A stretch of DNA of 64,000 nt from Bdellovibrio bacteriovorus str. Tiberius (GCF_000317895.1 NC_019567.1:62001-126000); one strand, 5' to 3'; counted from the stretch's first letter, positions 36,323-45,608 are shown. Notes: generated by a model from the sequence alone, not told the origin. Translations and numbers: made by a program.

Positions 36323-36628
36323 TTACTGTCTTCCGGTGCTGGTTTTCTCAGATCCACCAGGGGTCGCGCTGGAGCCCTTGACTTCACGGGAAACGGTGTC
36401 GTCATGACGACGGGAGCCTTTACCAGTGGTGGCGCCTGTACGGTAGGCGATACATTCACGGCAGTCACCCAAAGCCGATGTGGTGGCTTCAAATGGAGTC
36501 GATCTGAAGGCCTCATTCGGGTCTTCGCCTGGATTAGCCGGGCGGTTGGCATTTTCGTCAGCAGAGGCTGTTCCCGCGAAGGAGAAGCCCAGGGTCAGCA
36601 AGATGGAAAGAACCAAGAGTCTTTTCAT
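36323..36628 (-). CDS. hit: Host-interaction (hit) locus protein, secreted
   Basis: The 101-residue protein has a signal peptide (1-23, ending GTASA), a CxxC pair (DCRECIAY, Cys 56 and 59) and a low-complexity, Gly/Ser/Thr/Lys-rich tail. Its size, order and neighbours match what I recall of Bdellovibrio Bd0108, the hit gene. Mutations in hit free the predator for prey-independent growth, and its product has been linked to pilus extrusion. Residues 70-72 and 84-86 both read KGS, encoded by near-identical repeats 42 bp apart. The frame is intact here, so this copy looks wild-type. It lies 15 bp behind the YD-repeat gene with a good AAGGAG ribosome site. The identification is from memory, not a search. 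Confidence 0.85.
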   Translation of the reverse strand: MKRLLVLSILLTLGFSFAGTASADENANRPANPGEDPNEAFRSTPFEATTSALGDCRECIAYRTGATTGKGSRRHDDTVSREVKGSSATPGGSEKTSTGRQ

Positions 36629-36643
36629 ATAATCACCTTCTCC

Positions 36644-38296
36644 TTACAGGTAAAGTTCCGCAGTTGCGGGAGCAATGATATCCAAGAGGTTATTAAATGT
36701 GCTGGCTACCTGCATGGCTACAGATGGCCCCTCTTTGCTGTCCACTTTGTTGATTTCACCATTTGGTTTATAGGATACCACAATTGTGCCCAAACCGGGA
36801 CGGGTAACTACGGATGGTTTACCATAGCGTTCCTCGTACTCGATTTTAACCACTTTCTTGGCCTGATCTGTAATGGTCGCAATACGGCCGCGGTTATCAT
36901 ATGTCATATTGATCTTCTGGCCATCGCTGTTCTGGGCATAGGAAAGGTTTCCTTTGCCATCGTATTTGAACTGAGCGGCCTTGGTGGCTACTTTGGCACC
37001 CTTTTCGTTAAAGTAGGTGCTGTTCACAGAGCTGACCTTTTTAACCTTGGCATCGTACTCAAACGCCATCTTCATGTTCGGTGCGGCTTTCACCTTCACC
37101 AAACCATCTGGATAGTATTCATAAGAGATACGGTCGGCATTACGACGGATGGAAACCGGTTTGCCAAAGACTTCATGATAAGTGATGTCGGTGACGTTGC
37201 CGTTCACAGTCGTCATCACGCGCTGAAGATAGAATTGACCGTCAGCGCGCTGCTGGTGCCAGAATTCGTACTTATTATCCGCCATCACTTCCTTGCCGCA
37301 GGTCTTTTTCACTGTGGACCAGTAGTGATTTTTCGGATCTGTCGGGGAGTCTTCGTATTTGTAGGTCTCGATACATTTATCGCGGTCTGCAAATGCCAAA
37401 ACCCAGTCTTTTTGTTTGTCGTACTTCAAAGCGACAAACGTTTTGTCCGGCCAAGTCGCCTTGGTCAGATTGTGAAGCTCATCGTATTCGTAAGTGTACG
37501 TTTTCAACCAGGCATTCTTTACGGAAGCCAGGTCATCCAGGTTGGCGAACTTGTATTCCGCCATCAGACCATTCGGGCCGGTGATGGTTTTAACTTTTTT
37601 GTTCTGGAAGTATTTGAAAGTCAGACGACGACCGTTGTTGTCCTGGAGTGTGGAAATCACGTCCTTGTCATAGTCGAACTTCAGGAAGTTGTTGTTCTTG
37701 TCATAGATATGAGTCAGTTTTCCCTGCGGGTTGAAGCGCTGAGAGCTGCCGTCAGGAAGATTTCTGGTGTAATACGTTTTGTTGAACGTGAAGTGTTCAA
37801 CTTCGCGGCCGTTGGCGTAGAACTTGGTGCCTTCTTTAACCGGAACCGTGATTCCGTATTGACGGGCATAGTCCGCGCGCAGGCTGTCGTCTTCAAGCAA
37901 TTGTGTTTTCAGCGTGTTGATCGCCGCCTCGGTCAGGCCGACTTTCTTTTCCGCTTTCATCTTGTTCACGATTTGCGCGATAGAGCTGTCGACATCCTTA
38001 CGGGTGATTTCACGAGGCGAGAAGGTCACTTCAAGGCCGCCACCGCATTCTTTTACCTTGATATTGCCTTCGGCAGTGACTTCCATCCCGGTTTCAAAAT
38101 CAGAGCACCAGCCAAAGCCGAACATGCCGTTGAAAAGTGAACGGCTGTTATAAGTGCGCACGATTTTAAGATCATACCCGCTGCCCGGAACATCCATATC
38201 GATCCAGGTGTTGGAGTAGTTGGCATTTTTCATATCCACAAGCGCGAACGCCTGGGCAGAAAAAAGAAAGGCGAACGCCAAGAGTGCTTTCTTCAT
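36644..38296 (-). CDS. Exported YD-repeat (RHS-like) protein of the hit locus
   Basis: The 550-residue protein has a signal peptide (1-18, ending AQAFA). It then resembles the front of RHS proteins: a DUF6531-like part (YNSRSLFNGMFGFGWCSDFE) and many YD-type repeats (YDKNNNFLKFDYDKD, YEYDELHNLTKATWPD, YDGKGNLSYAQNSDG, YDNRGRIATITDQ). Unlike toxin-bearing RHS proteins it is short and ends without a variable C-terminal domain. It corresponds in my recollection to Bd0109, reported to be exported and to act with the hit protein. It starts 30 bp behind the last pilus gene and may be read from the tad operon. Confidence 0.85.
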   Translation of the reverse strand: MKKALLAFAFLFSAQAFALVDMKNANYSNTWIDMDVPGSGYDLKIVRTYNSRSLFNGMFGFGWCSDFETGMEVTAEGNIKVKECGGGLEVTFSPREITRKDVDSSIAQIVNKMKAEKKVGLTEAAINTLKTQLLEDDSLRADYARQYGITVPVKEGTKFYANGREVEHFTFNKTYYTRNLPDGSSQRFNPQGKLTHIYDKNNNFLKFDYDKDVISTLQDNNGRRLTFKYFQNKKVKTITGPNGLMAEYKFANLDDLASVKNAWLKTYTYEYDELHNLTKATWPDKTFVALKYDKQKDWVLAFADRDKCIETYKYEDSPTDPKNHYWSTVKKTCGKEVMADNKYEFWHQQRADGQFYLQRVMTTVNGNVTDITYHEVFGKPVSIRRNADRISYEYYPDGLVKVKAAPNMKMAFEYDAKVKKVSSVNSTYFNEKGAKVATKAAQFKYDGKGNLSYAQNSDGQKINMTYDNRGRIATITDQAKKVVKIEYEERYGKPSVVTRPGLGTIVVSYKPNGEINKVDSKEGPSVAMQVASTFNNLLDIIAPATAELYL

Positions 38297-38326
38297 TATC
38301 GATACCTCTTCCTTGAAACTGACAAA

Positions 38327-39202
38327 CTACACTTTAATGGTAACAAGCTTTTTAATAAGCACGCCACCGATTATTTGCAGACCCAGCATCGCTGCCAGTA
38401 ACACTAGACCTAGGGTTGTGTTAAACATAGGTTTGATGAAAGCCGGATCGATCACCAGGAATACGGCCATCAAGATAAATGGAATCAGAGTGACGATTAT
38501 CCCTTGCATCATCCCCTGAGCGGTCAAAGCCTGAATTTTTTTCTCTACTTTTTGTCGTTCGCGCACGACCAGTACGATGGTCTGGAAAGTTTCTGCCAGA
38601 TTACCACCGGTCTCTTTGAGGATGTTGATGGAGGTCACAAACATCTGCACATCCGGGCGCGGGATGCGGTTCCCCAGGTCATTCAGGGCGCTTTCAAAGC
38701 TGTCACCGACTTGCATCTGATACAAAACTTGCGCAAATTCCTGACTCATGGGATTTCCCATAATCTCCACAACGCGCTTCATGGATTCCTGCGGATTGGA
38801 TCCGGCCTTGATACCGTTGGCCATGATCGTAAGACCATCGACCATCTGATCGACAAACTTGGTGCAGCGGTTTTCATAGATCATGCGCACCAAAAGCAAA
38901 GGCAGCTGCCAGCCCGCCACGGTGATGGAAGCACCAAAGAAGGCGCCCATCAAAACACTGGGCCAGAAGACCAGGAAGACCAAAGCACCCAGACCGAAAC
39001 TCATCAGCAGGATGATCAGCGTGACTTTCTTTTCGTCAACGTCCATTCCCATCACACGAAGAATCTTGATCACCTCGTCGCGCTGGCCAAGGCTGCGCTT
39101 GTGCAACCATGCAATCGCCTTGTCAGCCCACAGGATGACGATGACGAAAACACAGATGCCAAACAGAGGGATCATAACCCATTCGTTAAACAGGAAACTC
39201 AT
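38327..39202 (-). CDS. Tad pilus inner-membrane platform protein (T2SF family)
   Basis: This 291-residue TadB/TadC-type protein anchors the Flp pilus assembly machine in the inner membrane. It has membrane helices near the start (about 8-26), at about 60-105 and at the end, and the T2SF core (FVDQMVDGLTIMANGIKAGSNPQESMKRV...ALNDLGNRIPRPDVQMF...LKETGGNLAETFQTI). Most Tad systems have two such genes; only one is here, so the partner is elsewhere or absent. It lies 3 bp behind the TadZA gene. Confidence 0.87.
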   Translation of the reverse strand: MSFLFNEWVMIPLFGICVFVIVILWADKAIAWLHKRSLGQRDEVIKILRVMGMDVDEKKVTLIILLMSFGLGALVFLVFWPSVLMGAFFGASITVAGWQLPLLLVRMIYENRCTKFVDQMVDGLTIMANGIKAGSNPQESMKRVVEIMGNPMSQEFAQVLYQMQVGDSFESALNDLGNRIPRPDVQMFVTSINILKETGGNLAETFQTIVLVVRERQKVEKKIQALTAQGMMQGIIVTLIPFILMAVFLVIDPAFIKPMFNTTLGLVLLAAMLGLQIIGGVLIKKLVTIKV

Positions 39203-39205
39203 GGC

Positions 39206-41425
39206 TTACCCCGATTTTTTCACTGGAGCCACGCCTGGCATTTTTGGCGCCATCGCAGCTGGGATTGGTGGTTTTGCAGGAGCGGCCGCTGCCGGTGTGC
39301 CTGCGTTCGGATCATTGGCAAAGATCTCACGCGGAATCACAACACCCTTGTCGCTCAATTTTTGGATAAAGCTTGGGATGGTACCGGTTGCCTGAAAAGT
39401 CCCCTGGATTTTTCTGTTCTTGTCGTAACCGGTTTCTTTGAATCTGAAGATTTCAGCCAAAGTCACCACGTCCCCTTGCATGCCTGCCACTTCGGTGATG
39501 CTCAGGATTTTACGGCTACCATCCGACAGACGGGAGATCTGCACAATCAGATTCACTGCGCCGGCGATCTGTTCGCGGATCGCACGCATTGGCAGATCCA
39601 TACCGGACATCATACAAAGTGTTTCCAGACGGGCCACACATTCACGCGGAGAGTTTGCGTGAGTCGTGGTCATGGAACCATCGTGACCCGTGTTCATGGC
39701 CTGCAACATGTCCAAAGCGGCGCCGTCACGGCACTCACCGACGATGATACGGTCCGGACGCATACGCAGGGCATTCTTGATCAGGTCACGGATATGAATG
39801 GCGTTAGAGCCTTCCATCGAAGCCGGGCGTGTCTCCAGGCGCACAACGTGCTCCTGTTGCAGCTGCAGCTCGGCCGCATCCTCGACCGTGATGACACGTT
39901 CGTTGGACGGGATGAAGGAAGACAGCATATTCAGCAGGGATGTTTTACCTGAACCGGTACCACCAGAGATCACCACGTTCAGACCGTTTTCCACGCAGAT
40001 GCGCAGGAAGTCGATCATGTTCTTGGTGATACTTCCGTAACCGATATATTTTTCAGCGGTGATACCGCCTTTTTTAAATTTACGAATTGTCAGTGCCGGG
40101 CCGTCGATCGCCAAAGGCTCAATCACGGCGTTCACACGCGAACCGTCTTTCAAACGCGCATCCACATACGGAGTGGAGTCATTGATCTGACGACCCAGCG
40201 GTGTCACGATACGCTCGATAATACGGCGCAAGTGATCGTTGGAGGTGAAGGTCACCGGGCTTAGCTGAACCTTGCCGCTTTTCTCGACGAAGACCCGTTT
40301 GTTACCGTTGACCATGATCTCGGTGACATCCGGATCAGCCAGTAGATCTTCCAGCGGACCCAGTCCCAGAGCTTCTTCCAAAACCTCTTTGATAAGCTTG
40401 GAGCGTTCTTCACGGGCGGAATCCGGGGCTTCACGATCCACGATCAAGGTGATTTCGCGTTTGGTTTTTTCCCGGACTTCTTTTTCTTTGTTTTCATCCT
40501 GCTTGCCGTCGACCAATAGCTTTTTAAGATCCACGGTGCGAATCAGTTCGTTATGAATGCGAATTTTTAGCAGGGTGCGTGCATCCATTCCTTGCGTGGA
40601 ACCCGTGCTGGCGCTGTCGCCAGCGGCCGCTGCCGCCGCCGGGGCTGGCTTTGGACGAGACAGGGTTTTCAGGCGCTGCAAAATCCCGCCGGTCAGTTTA
40701 CGGGCAACATCATAGTACGCGGCCGTGACCGGAGCTTTCGGGGCGGAGATCACAAACGGCGTGTACTTTTGCAGGGACATCATGGCAGTGGCTTCATCCT
40801 GAGGAATGATTCCCAGGAAAGGCAGTTGCAGCTGATTGGAGATCGTCTGCGGGGAAAGACCCGTCGGAGAAGCCTTGTTGATCACCAGCTGGAACATGTC
40901 TTTAGGTAAAGTGGCAGAAAGAAGTTCATTCACCAGACGCTGCGTCTGCGTCACCACCAGAACTTCCGGAGTCGTCACGATCATGATTGCAGTGGCTTCC
41001 TGAAGCACGGCCATTTGCGCCGGGCCCAGATCCGTACCCACATCGACGATGATAAATTTATAAGCGCGGGAGAAGAACTCCACCAGTTTTCCCAAAAGAT
41101 CCGGATTGATGTTCAGGCTTTCTTCCGGGCCGCGAACCGCACCTAAATAAGCCAAACCTGACTGGTGCATTGTGACGAGTGTGTTCATCGGCTGGGAGTT
41201 CAAAGAGCCCTGGAAGCTTGCAAGTTCCTTCAGTGTTTTCTGGGGTTTCAGTCCCATGATCACGTTCTGATCGCCGACGCTGCGAGCATCAGCATCGATC
41301 AGAAGAACCTGGCTGCGGAGTTCGTTCATGATGGTGCAGGCGAAATTGGCTGCGAAGACGGATTTTCCAACGCCGCCTTTACCGCCAACCACTGCGATGA
41401 GATTACAATTAGGATTGATAGCCAA
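39206..41425 (-). CDS. TadZ-TadA fusion: MinD-like ATPase joined to the pilus assembly ATPase (CpaE-CpaF)
   Basis: The 739-residue protein has two domains usually encoded by separate genes. Residues about 8-260 are a MinD/ParA-like ATPase (deviant Walker [25 protein letters not shown]). Residues about 330-680 are a secretion ATPase of the TadA/CpaF kind (Walker [12 protein letters not shown], Asp box, [29 protein letters not shown]). An Ala/Gln-rich linker separates them, and a Pro/Ala-rich tail follows. The frame is continuous. Fusion would tie polar placement directly to pilus power. It lies between the secretin and the T2SF gene. Confidence 0.9.
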   Translation of the reverse strand: MAINPNCNLIAVVGGKGGVGKSVFAANFACTIMNELRSQVLLIDADARSVGDQNVIMGLKPQKTLKELASFQGSLNSQPMNTLVTMHQSGLAYLGAVRGPEESLNINPDLLGKLVEFFSRAYKFIIVDVGTDLGPAQMAVLQEATAIMIVTTPEVLVVTQTQRLVNELLSATLPKDMFQLVINKASPTGLSPQTISNQLQLPFLGIIPQDEATAMMSLQKYTPFVISAPKAPVTAAYYDVARKLTGGILQRLKTLSRPKPAPAAAAAAGDSASTGSTQGMDARTLLKIRIHNELIRTVDLKKLLVDGKQDENKEKEVREKTKREITLIVDREAPDSAREERSKLIKEVLEEALGLGPLEDLLADPDVTEIMVNGNKRVFVEKSGKVQLSPVTFTSNDHLRRIIERIVTPLGRQINDSTPYVDARLKDGSRVNAVIEPLAIDGPALTIRKFKKGGITAEKYIGYGSITKNMIDFLRICVENGLNVVISGGTGSGKTSLLNMLSSFIPSNERVITVEDAAELQLQQEHVVRLETRPASMEGSNAIHIRDLIKNALRMRPDRIIVGECRDGAALDMLQAMNTGHDGSMTTTHANSPRECVARLETLCMMSGMDLPMRAIREQIAGAVNLIVQISRLSDGSRKILSITEVAGMQGDVVTLAEIFRFKETGYDKNRKIQGTFQATGTIPSFIQKLSDKGVVIPREIFANDPNAGTPAAAAPAKPPIPAAMAPKMPGVAPVKKSG

Positions 41426-41462
41426 ACAGACCTCCAGCTTTCCTATCGGCTGAAACAGGAGG

Positions 41463-41494
41463 TCCGTTTACGAGACCCTAGTCGCGTAAACGGA
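41463..41494 (-). terminator. Hairpin at the secretin 3' end
   Basis: TCCGTTTACG (41463-41472) and CGTAAACGGA (41485-41494) form a perfect 10-bp stem whose loop contains the secretin stop codon (41478-41480). No T-tract follows, so it may act as a partial terminator or a processing site before TadZA. Confidence 0.45.
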
Positions 41495-43007
41495 ACTTCT
41501 TCTTAATTTGCTCAGCCCCGGAGCTGGCAGAAGTCTTAACTATCGGTGTGACAAAGACCACGAACTGGCTTTGTTGCTTGATGAAGTCTTTGGATGCATA
41601 AAGGCTGATGATCGGATTCTTCTGACCAGCCGGACGATTGTATCCGGTCGAGGTCGAGTTACGGATCAAACCACCCACCGCCGCGCTTTGACGATCTCGC
41701 ACCGTCACGGTGGAGGTCATTTCATTCGCACTGGTGATCGGCGCACCACTTGGAGTGTTACCCAGAAGGCTGGACACCTTAAAGGCCATTTCCATGTGCA
41801 CGCTGCCGGACTTTTCACCCAGCAATACCGGTGTGATCGCCGTCACGATACCCACTTCGGCAAATGCGGTCCCTTGAGTGCCGTCTTTACCGATGACTGG
41901 ATAAGGCTGATTGGTCACCTGTTTGATTTCACCTTTTTTACCGTCTTCCACAATCAGACTGGTGCTTTCAAGCACGCGCGCATGACCGTGTTGTTTTGCC
42001 CAGTTCAGTTTAGGCAAAAGATTGGAAACAGTTCCGGTGATCGAGCTGATCACACCACCCGGAGAATCACCACCGGTCTGGAAGGTCATCTGCGAGTTGT
42101 CACCCAGTTCCGGAGTGAACTGGAACTTGAAGGCCTTGGAATAGTCCTTGTTCAGTTCCACATAGTGCACCACCAGCTGGATCATTTTGCTTGGTGGTTT
42201 CGCCGGAGCTTCTTTGATCTGAATCAGATTGATCACACCATCATTCGCCGGGCGGCGTTTTTTAATAACACCCTTTTCCTCGGCCGCCTCGATCACGATG
42301 TCGGGCAGATAGGTCTTGGCGATGATCTCGGCACGTTTGGCTTCTTCATCAGAATTGGCCCAGCCCTGCAGAATGATTTTTTCATTCACCGCACGGACTT
42401 CGATTTCCGGATTGTTGATGTCCCGGGCGATGAATTCCGCTATTTTCTTCTGCGCCAGCGGGCTCAGGGTCACAAGCGAGGACGCCTGTTCACCGAACTG
42501 CTGAACCACGTTATAGATACGCGCCAGATCTTTTGGCAAAAGGATCTGACCATCCACAACCACGCGGTTGTTCACGATCTTGATGTTGATACCTTCGATG
42601 TCACCCAGAAGGGCGCGCATCTCACGCACCACTTTGTCGAGTTTGCTTTTCTTGACGTCAATGCGGAATTCCGCGACGATCTTGCCGTTGCGTTTGTCGT
42701 GAATGGTCAGGGTCGCAAAACCCTCACCCTTCGGAGTAAAACGCATGACGTTCAGATCCTTTGCATAGGCGGCAGTCACGATACGACGGAAGTCACCTTT
42801 AAATTCAATGCTGTCCGGAAGCGGGGGAAGCTTCTCGTCCTGCTCAATGCCGAGGGTGAGATTGATGAATTTGCGAGAACGGTATACGCCCTCTTCACCT
42901 TCTGTGGATGATGTCGGCGAGGCTTCCAGTTCTTCCTGGGCCCAGGCCACACTTCCACTGATCATAAACAGACTTAGCAGTCCGGTGATCAGAATTTTAC
43001 GTCTCAT
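41478..43007 (-). CDS. Flp pilus secretin (CpaC/RcpA-like)
   Basis: The 509-residue protein forms the outer-membrane channel. It has a signal peptide (about 1-23, ending AWAQ), an N-terminal pilus-type domain (FKGDFRRIVTAAYAKDLNVM...), BON-like modules (about 150-230, INIKIVNNRVVVDGQILL and VNEKIILQGWANSDEEA) and the secretin core with TSTVTVRDRQSAAVGGLIRNS and FIKQQSQFVVFVTPIV. The normal order cpaB-secretin-TadZA is preserved. Confidence 0.9.
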   Translation of the reverse strand: MRRKILITGLLSLFMISGSVAWAQEELEASPTSSTEGEEGVYRSRKFINLTLGIEQDEKLPPLPDSIEFKGDFRRIVTAAYAKDLNVMRFTPKGEGFATLTIHDKRNGKIVAEFRIDVKKSKLDKVVREMRALLGDIEGINIKIVNNRVVVDGQILLPKDLARIYNVVQQFGEQASSLVTLSPLAQKKIAEFIARDINNPEIEVRAVNEKIILQGWANSDEEAKRAEIIAKTYLPDIVIEAAEEKGVIKKRRPANDGVINLIQIKEAPAKPPSKMIQLVVHYVELNKDYSKAFKFQFTPELGDNSQMTFQTGGDSPGGVISSITGTVSNLLPKLNWAKQHGHARVLESTSLIVEDGKKGEIKQVTNQPYPVIGKDGTQGTAFAEVGIVTAITPVLLGEKSGSVHMEMAFKVSSLLGNTPSGAPITSANEMTSTVTVRDRQSAAVGGLIRNSTSTGYNRPAGQKNPIISLYASKDFIKQQSQFVVFVTPIVKTSASSGAEQIKKKFRLRD

Positions 43008-43041
43008 ATATCCCCCTTAAATTCCCCTGAATCAGACCCAA

Positions 43042-43953
43042 TTACAAAGTTTGAAACCCGTTGGCGCGTGGTCTTTGTGCTGGCGGAGGTGCTGCCCTCT
43101 GTTGTTGAACCGGTGGTACGTAAGGTCGTGGCGGCATCGCGATTGCCGGTGCGGCCGGAGCGTCCATAGAGACCATCGGTTTTCCCAATACACTGTCAGA
43201 CGTCGAACTTGGCATGCGCGGTGGAATTGTTCTGTCGCTTGGATTTCTCAAAGCCATGAACAGGTTCCCCGGAGCCGTGGAAAGAATATAGAACAGATCC
43301 TGCGCCTCTTTCGGAGTCGCTTCGACCGTGATCGTGGTGTACTTGGTGTCACCAGTCAGGGCGATCTGTGTCAGATTCTTTCCGGTTGAATCCAGTTCAA
43401 ACATGCGGGGAATGTTGTTCACAACACTCACACCCGTTGCCAGAACGACCACGTCGTTCATCATGGTGAAGACTTCACGGCGCTGGTTCACACCCTTGCC
43501 GGAATCCACCGCGGCATAAATATCAATGCGGTCCCCAGGGCGGATCAGTTTCGCAACCCCGCGCACTTCATCCACTGGAATAGTCACAGCACGCTTGCTT
43601 GGTGCGACCTGCAGGGAAATCCCTGTGTCCGGGCCCGGAGTCAGAAGATTATTCTTCACGACCATCTGGCCTTTTCTGATAGGCACAGCGGCCACGTTGC
43701 CGATAATCTCGTCAGGAATTGTGATGGCGTCAGGCTGAATGAAATCCGCCGGAAGCTCTTTGGTTTCAACCATCGTGTCGTAGATGGTTTGCATTTCAGC
43801 GATGTCTTCCTTGGCAACAACCACACGCTTAGTGGAACCGAAACGTTTGTCGTACTCGGCCTTCTTTTCCTGGGAATAGCTGTACAGCAGGAACGTCGCA
43901 AAGACACCTGCAGCAATCGAAAGCCATAAATTTCTAGTTTCGTTTGATCCCAT
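43042..43953 (-). CDS. cpaB: Flp pilus assembly protein CpaB/RcpC
   Basis: The protein has 303 residues from the ATG at 43953, with a membrane helix at about 8-24 and a SAF-like domain (VVVAKEDIAEMQTIYDTMVETKELP...IRKGQMVVKNNLL). A second conserved part (VTIPVDEVRGVAKLIRPGDRIDIYAAV) and a Pro/Ala-rich tail follow. It probably works at the periplasmic face of the secretin. Upstream in-frame extension to 43989 is possible but less likely. Confidence 0.87.
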   Translation of the reverse strand: MGSNETRNLWLSIAAGVFATFLLYSYSQEKKAEYDKRFGSTKRVVVAKEDIAEMQTIYDTMVETKELPADFIQPDAITIPDEIIGNVAAVPIRKGQMVVKNNLLTPGPDTGISLQVAPSKRAVTIPVDEVRGVAKLIRPGDRIDIYAAVDSGKGVNQRREVFTMMNDVVVLATGVSVVNNIPRMFELDSTGKNLTQIALTGDTKYTTITVEATPKEAQDLFYILSTAPGNLFMALRNPSDRTIPPRMPSSTSDSVLGKPMVSMDAPAAPAIAMPPRPYVPPVQQQRAAPPPAQRPRANGFQTL

Positions 43954-43967
43954 AATGTCCCACTCTC

Positions 43968-44474
43968 TTAGCTTCCGGTGCCTGCGCACTCGGAGTTAAG
44001 GCAAATTCCATACGTCGTTTTAATCCAGATCGGATTCACTGAAAGACTTTCGTTTCTTCCGCCTGGAAGAGAACGGGTCTTTTCGTGTTCCGGTTTCGTT
44101 CCCGCAATTTCTGCGGCCTCACGCTGCAAAGTCATAAAGTCAATGCGGCGGGAGCTGGCCACCCAGTCATTCGCACCCTCTTTGGTGTTCTCAGACAGGG
44201 TTCCATGCACACGCATGCCGACCTTATCGTAAGTCAGAGCCACATCCGAATTCGGAGTGGAACGGAAGTAGGTAAGGTTGGCGCGGTTGCGGAAAGTTTC
44301 AAAGGCATAGTTCCGGGAGGCAATTGAATTCAGGATCCCGGTGTGAATGGCGCCAAAGAACCCCAAAGAGAAGTTCACCAGCAGCACGATCACAATGATA
44401 ATAGGGACGAGCTCTAGTACAGCCATCCCTTTCTCGTTATTTATGGAGGATTTGCGTTTTTGCTTTTTCAGCAT
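43968..44474 (-). CDS. TadE-like pilus protein
   Basis: The protein has 168 residues. A short basic leader NNEKG precedes the hydrophobic segment MAVLELVPIIIVIVLLVNFSLG, with Glu at position 5 after the likely cut (G|MAVLE), as in TadE/pseudopilin proteins. The rest is extracytoplasmic and ends with a CLNSEC pair. It overlaps the preceding gene by 7 bp. Confidence 0.75.
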   Translation of the reverse strand: MLKKQKRKSSINNEKGMAVLELVPIIIVIVLLVNFSLGFFGAIHTGILNSIASRNYAFETFRNRANLTYFRSTPNSDVALTYDKVGMRVHGTLSENTKEGANDWVASSRRIDFMTLQREAAEIAGTKPEHEKTRSLPGGRNESLSVNPIWIKTTYGICLNSECAGTGS

Positions 44475-45109
44475 CCGTTATCCTCCGAAGGAATATAGCC
44501 TGCGGTGTCGCGGGCCATTTCTTTAAATCGTTGATCCAGATTCAAAACCGCTTCATAGCGGCGTTTGATCTGAAGTTCGTAGCATTCTTTCTGAGTCGGT
44601 TCGCGAATCAGGAATGCTGTGACCTTGGCGTTGAAACCTGCATCGTCCTCGTTCGTCGGCCCCAGGAAGGCGACTTTCAGACTGAGCAGCTTGGCTGTAA
44701 AATCAAAACGCACGCCCACTTGCGGGACGCGCTCTTCGGTGTAGCGATAGTCGTTGTCAAAGGTGCGACCGGATTCACCACCACCACGAACATCAATCTG
44801 CGGGGACAGGACGAACCAGCCGCCATCAGGCTTGTTGAACAGAGGTTTAAGCTCTTTGTTGTTGATCAGGGAAAGGTATTTGTCCTTGGCCATCTGTTCC
44901 TGCTTGTCCTGATCGATATGCCCGGCTGCGTGAGCGCGGGAAGCAGAGAACGCGATGTACTGGGCGATTTCGGCCATGGATAGAGTGAAATTCAGAGCGA
45001 AGAAGACAATACAAAGCCCCGCCGCAATGACGATGGCAAAAATGAACTCTGCGGAAATCATCCCGCGTTCATTTTGTATTGTTCTGGAGAAGCTCTTCGT
45101 TCTGCTCAT
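44468..45109 (-). CDS. TadE/F-like minor pilin
   Basis: The protein has 213 residues. The leader ends NERG, followed by MISAEFIFAIVIAAGLCIVFFAL, so the cleavage G|MISAE with Glu 5 is apparent. A long extracytoplasmic part (about 170 residues) follows. It lies in the middle of the tight pilin-like run 43968-45797 and may form part of the pilus tip or initiation complex. Confidence 0.75.
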   Translation of the reverse strand: MSRTKSFSRTIQNERGMISAEFIFAIVIAAGLCIVFFALNFTLSMAEIAQYIAFSASRAHAAGHIDQDKQEQMAKDKYLSLINNKELKPLFNKPDGGWFVLSPQIDVRGGGESGRTFDNDYRYTEERVPQVGVRFDFTAKLLSLKVAFLGPTNEDDAGFNAKVTAFLIREPTQKECYELQIKRRYEAVLNLDQRFKEMARDTAGYIPSEDNGC

Positions 45110-45118
45110 TTTCTCCTT

Positions 45119-45367
45119 TTAAGGTTCTGCGGTCAGAGACCTGCGAACCTGGTTGGGATGCTTGGCCCGTGCGTTTTCCGGGGTGTCCCAGACGCCAGAC
45201 TCAATCATTCCGGAAACTTTCTGCCAGGGGCTTGAGATCAGTTTTGCAAGATACTTGTTCTCGCGCAGCTGACCGGTTGCCCAGATCAGAGCTCCCACCA
45301 TGAAAGTCATCAGCAGGACGGACTCGACAAGGAATTGGCCTTTGTTGTTGTTAACATGCCTTTTCAT
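45119..45367 (-). CDS. Small pseudopilin-like protein
   Basis: The protein has 82 residues. A short basic leader ends NNKG, then QFLVESVLLMTFMVGALIWATG: probable cut G|QFLVE with Glu 5. A short periplasmic tail follows. Its start overlaps the stop of the preceding gene (4 bp). The product is small enough to be a minor subunit. Confidence 0.7.
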   Translation of the reverse strand: MKRHVNNNKGQFLVESVLLMTFMVGALIWATGQLRENKYLAKLISSPWQKVSGMIESGVWDTPENARAKHPNQVRRSLTAEP

Positions 45368-45558
45368 CTTGTTTCTCCGTCCCAGCCAATGTGATTTCCA
45401 TCAATGGGCTTGAAACCTGCTCCTGTCGTGAGCTGCTGTTCGATGCGTGCACCCAGCCGCGGGCCTGATGTTTTAAAGGCCTCGGCCGGAGCAGTCATGA
45501 ACGCCTTCAGGATAAAGAAGAAGGTCGCAAATAGTAAAAGCACATACTCTACGGTCAT
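45364..45558 (-). CDS. Leaderless pilin-like small protein
   Basis: The protein has 64 residues and begins directly MTVEYVLLLFATFFFILKAF, which resembles a mature Flp/pseudopilin N-terminus with no leader. The residues encoded just before the ATG are not leader-like, and a strong ribosome site AAAGGGGG precedes the ATG, so the short start seems real. Without a peptidase cut site it may act as a membrane-bound assembly factor, or not be processed at all. Confidence 0.65.
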   Translation of the reverse strand: MTVEYVLLLFATFFFILKAFMTAPAEAFKTSGPRLGARIEQQLTTGAGFKPIDGNHIGWDGETR

Positions 45559-45608
45559 TGGGTCCCCCTTTATATTCCCAGCTTGACAGCGGAAATCGTC
45601 AGGAGAAA

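Noticed and set aside
36404-38140. Long open frame (578 codons) on the plus strand opposite the YD-repeat gene
   Set aside because: Its translation is low-complexity-like and rich in Val, Phe and His, typical of an antisense shadow; the minus-strand protein has clear repeats, a signal peptide and a ribosome site.
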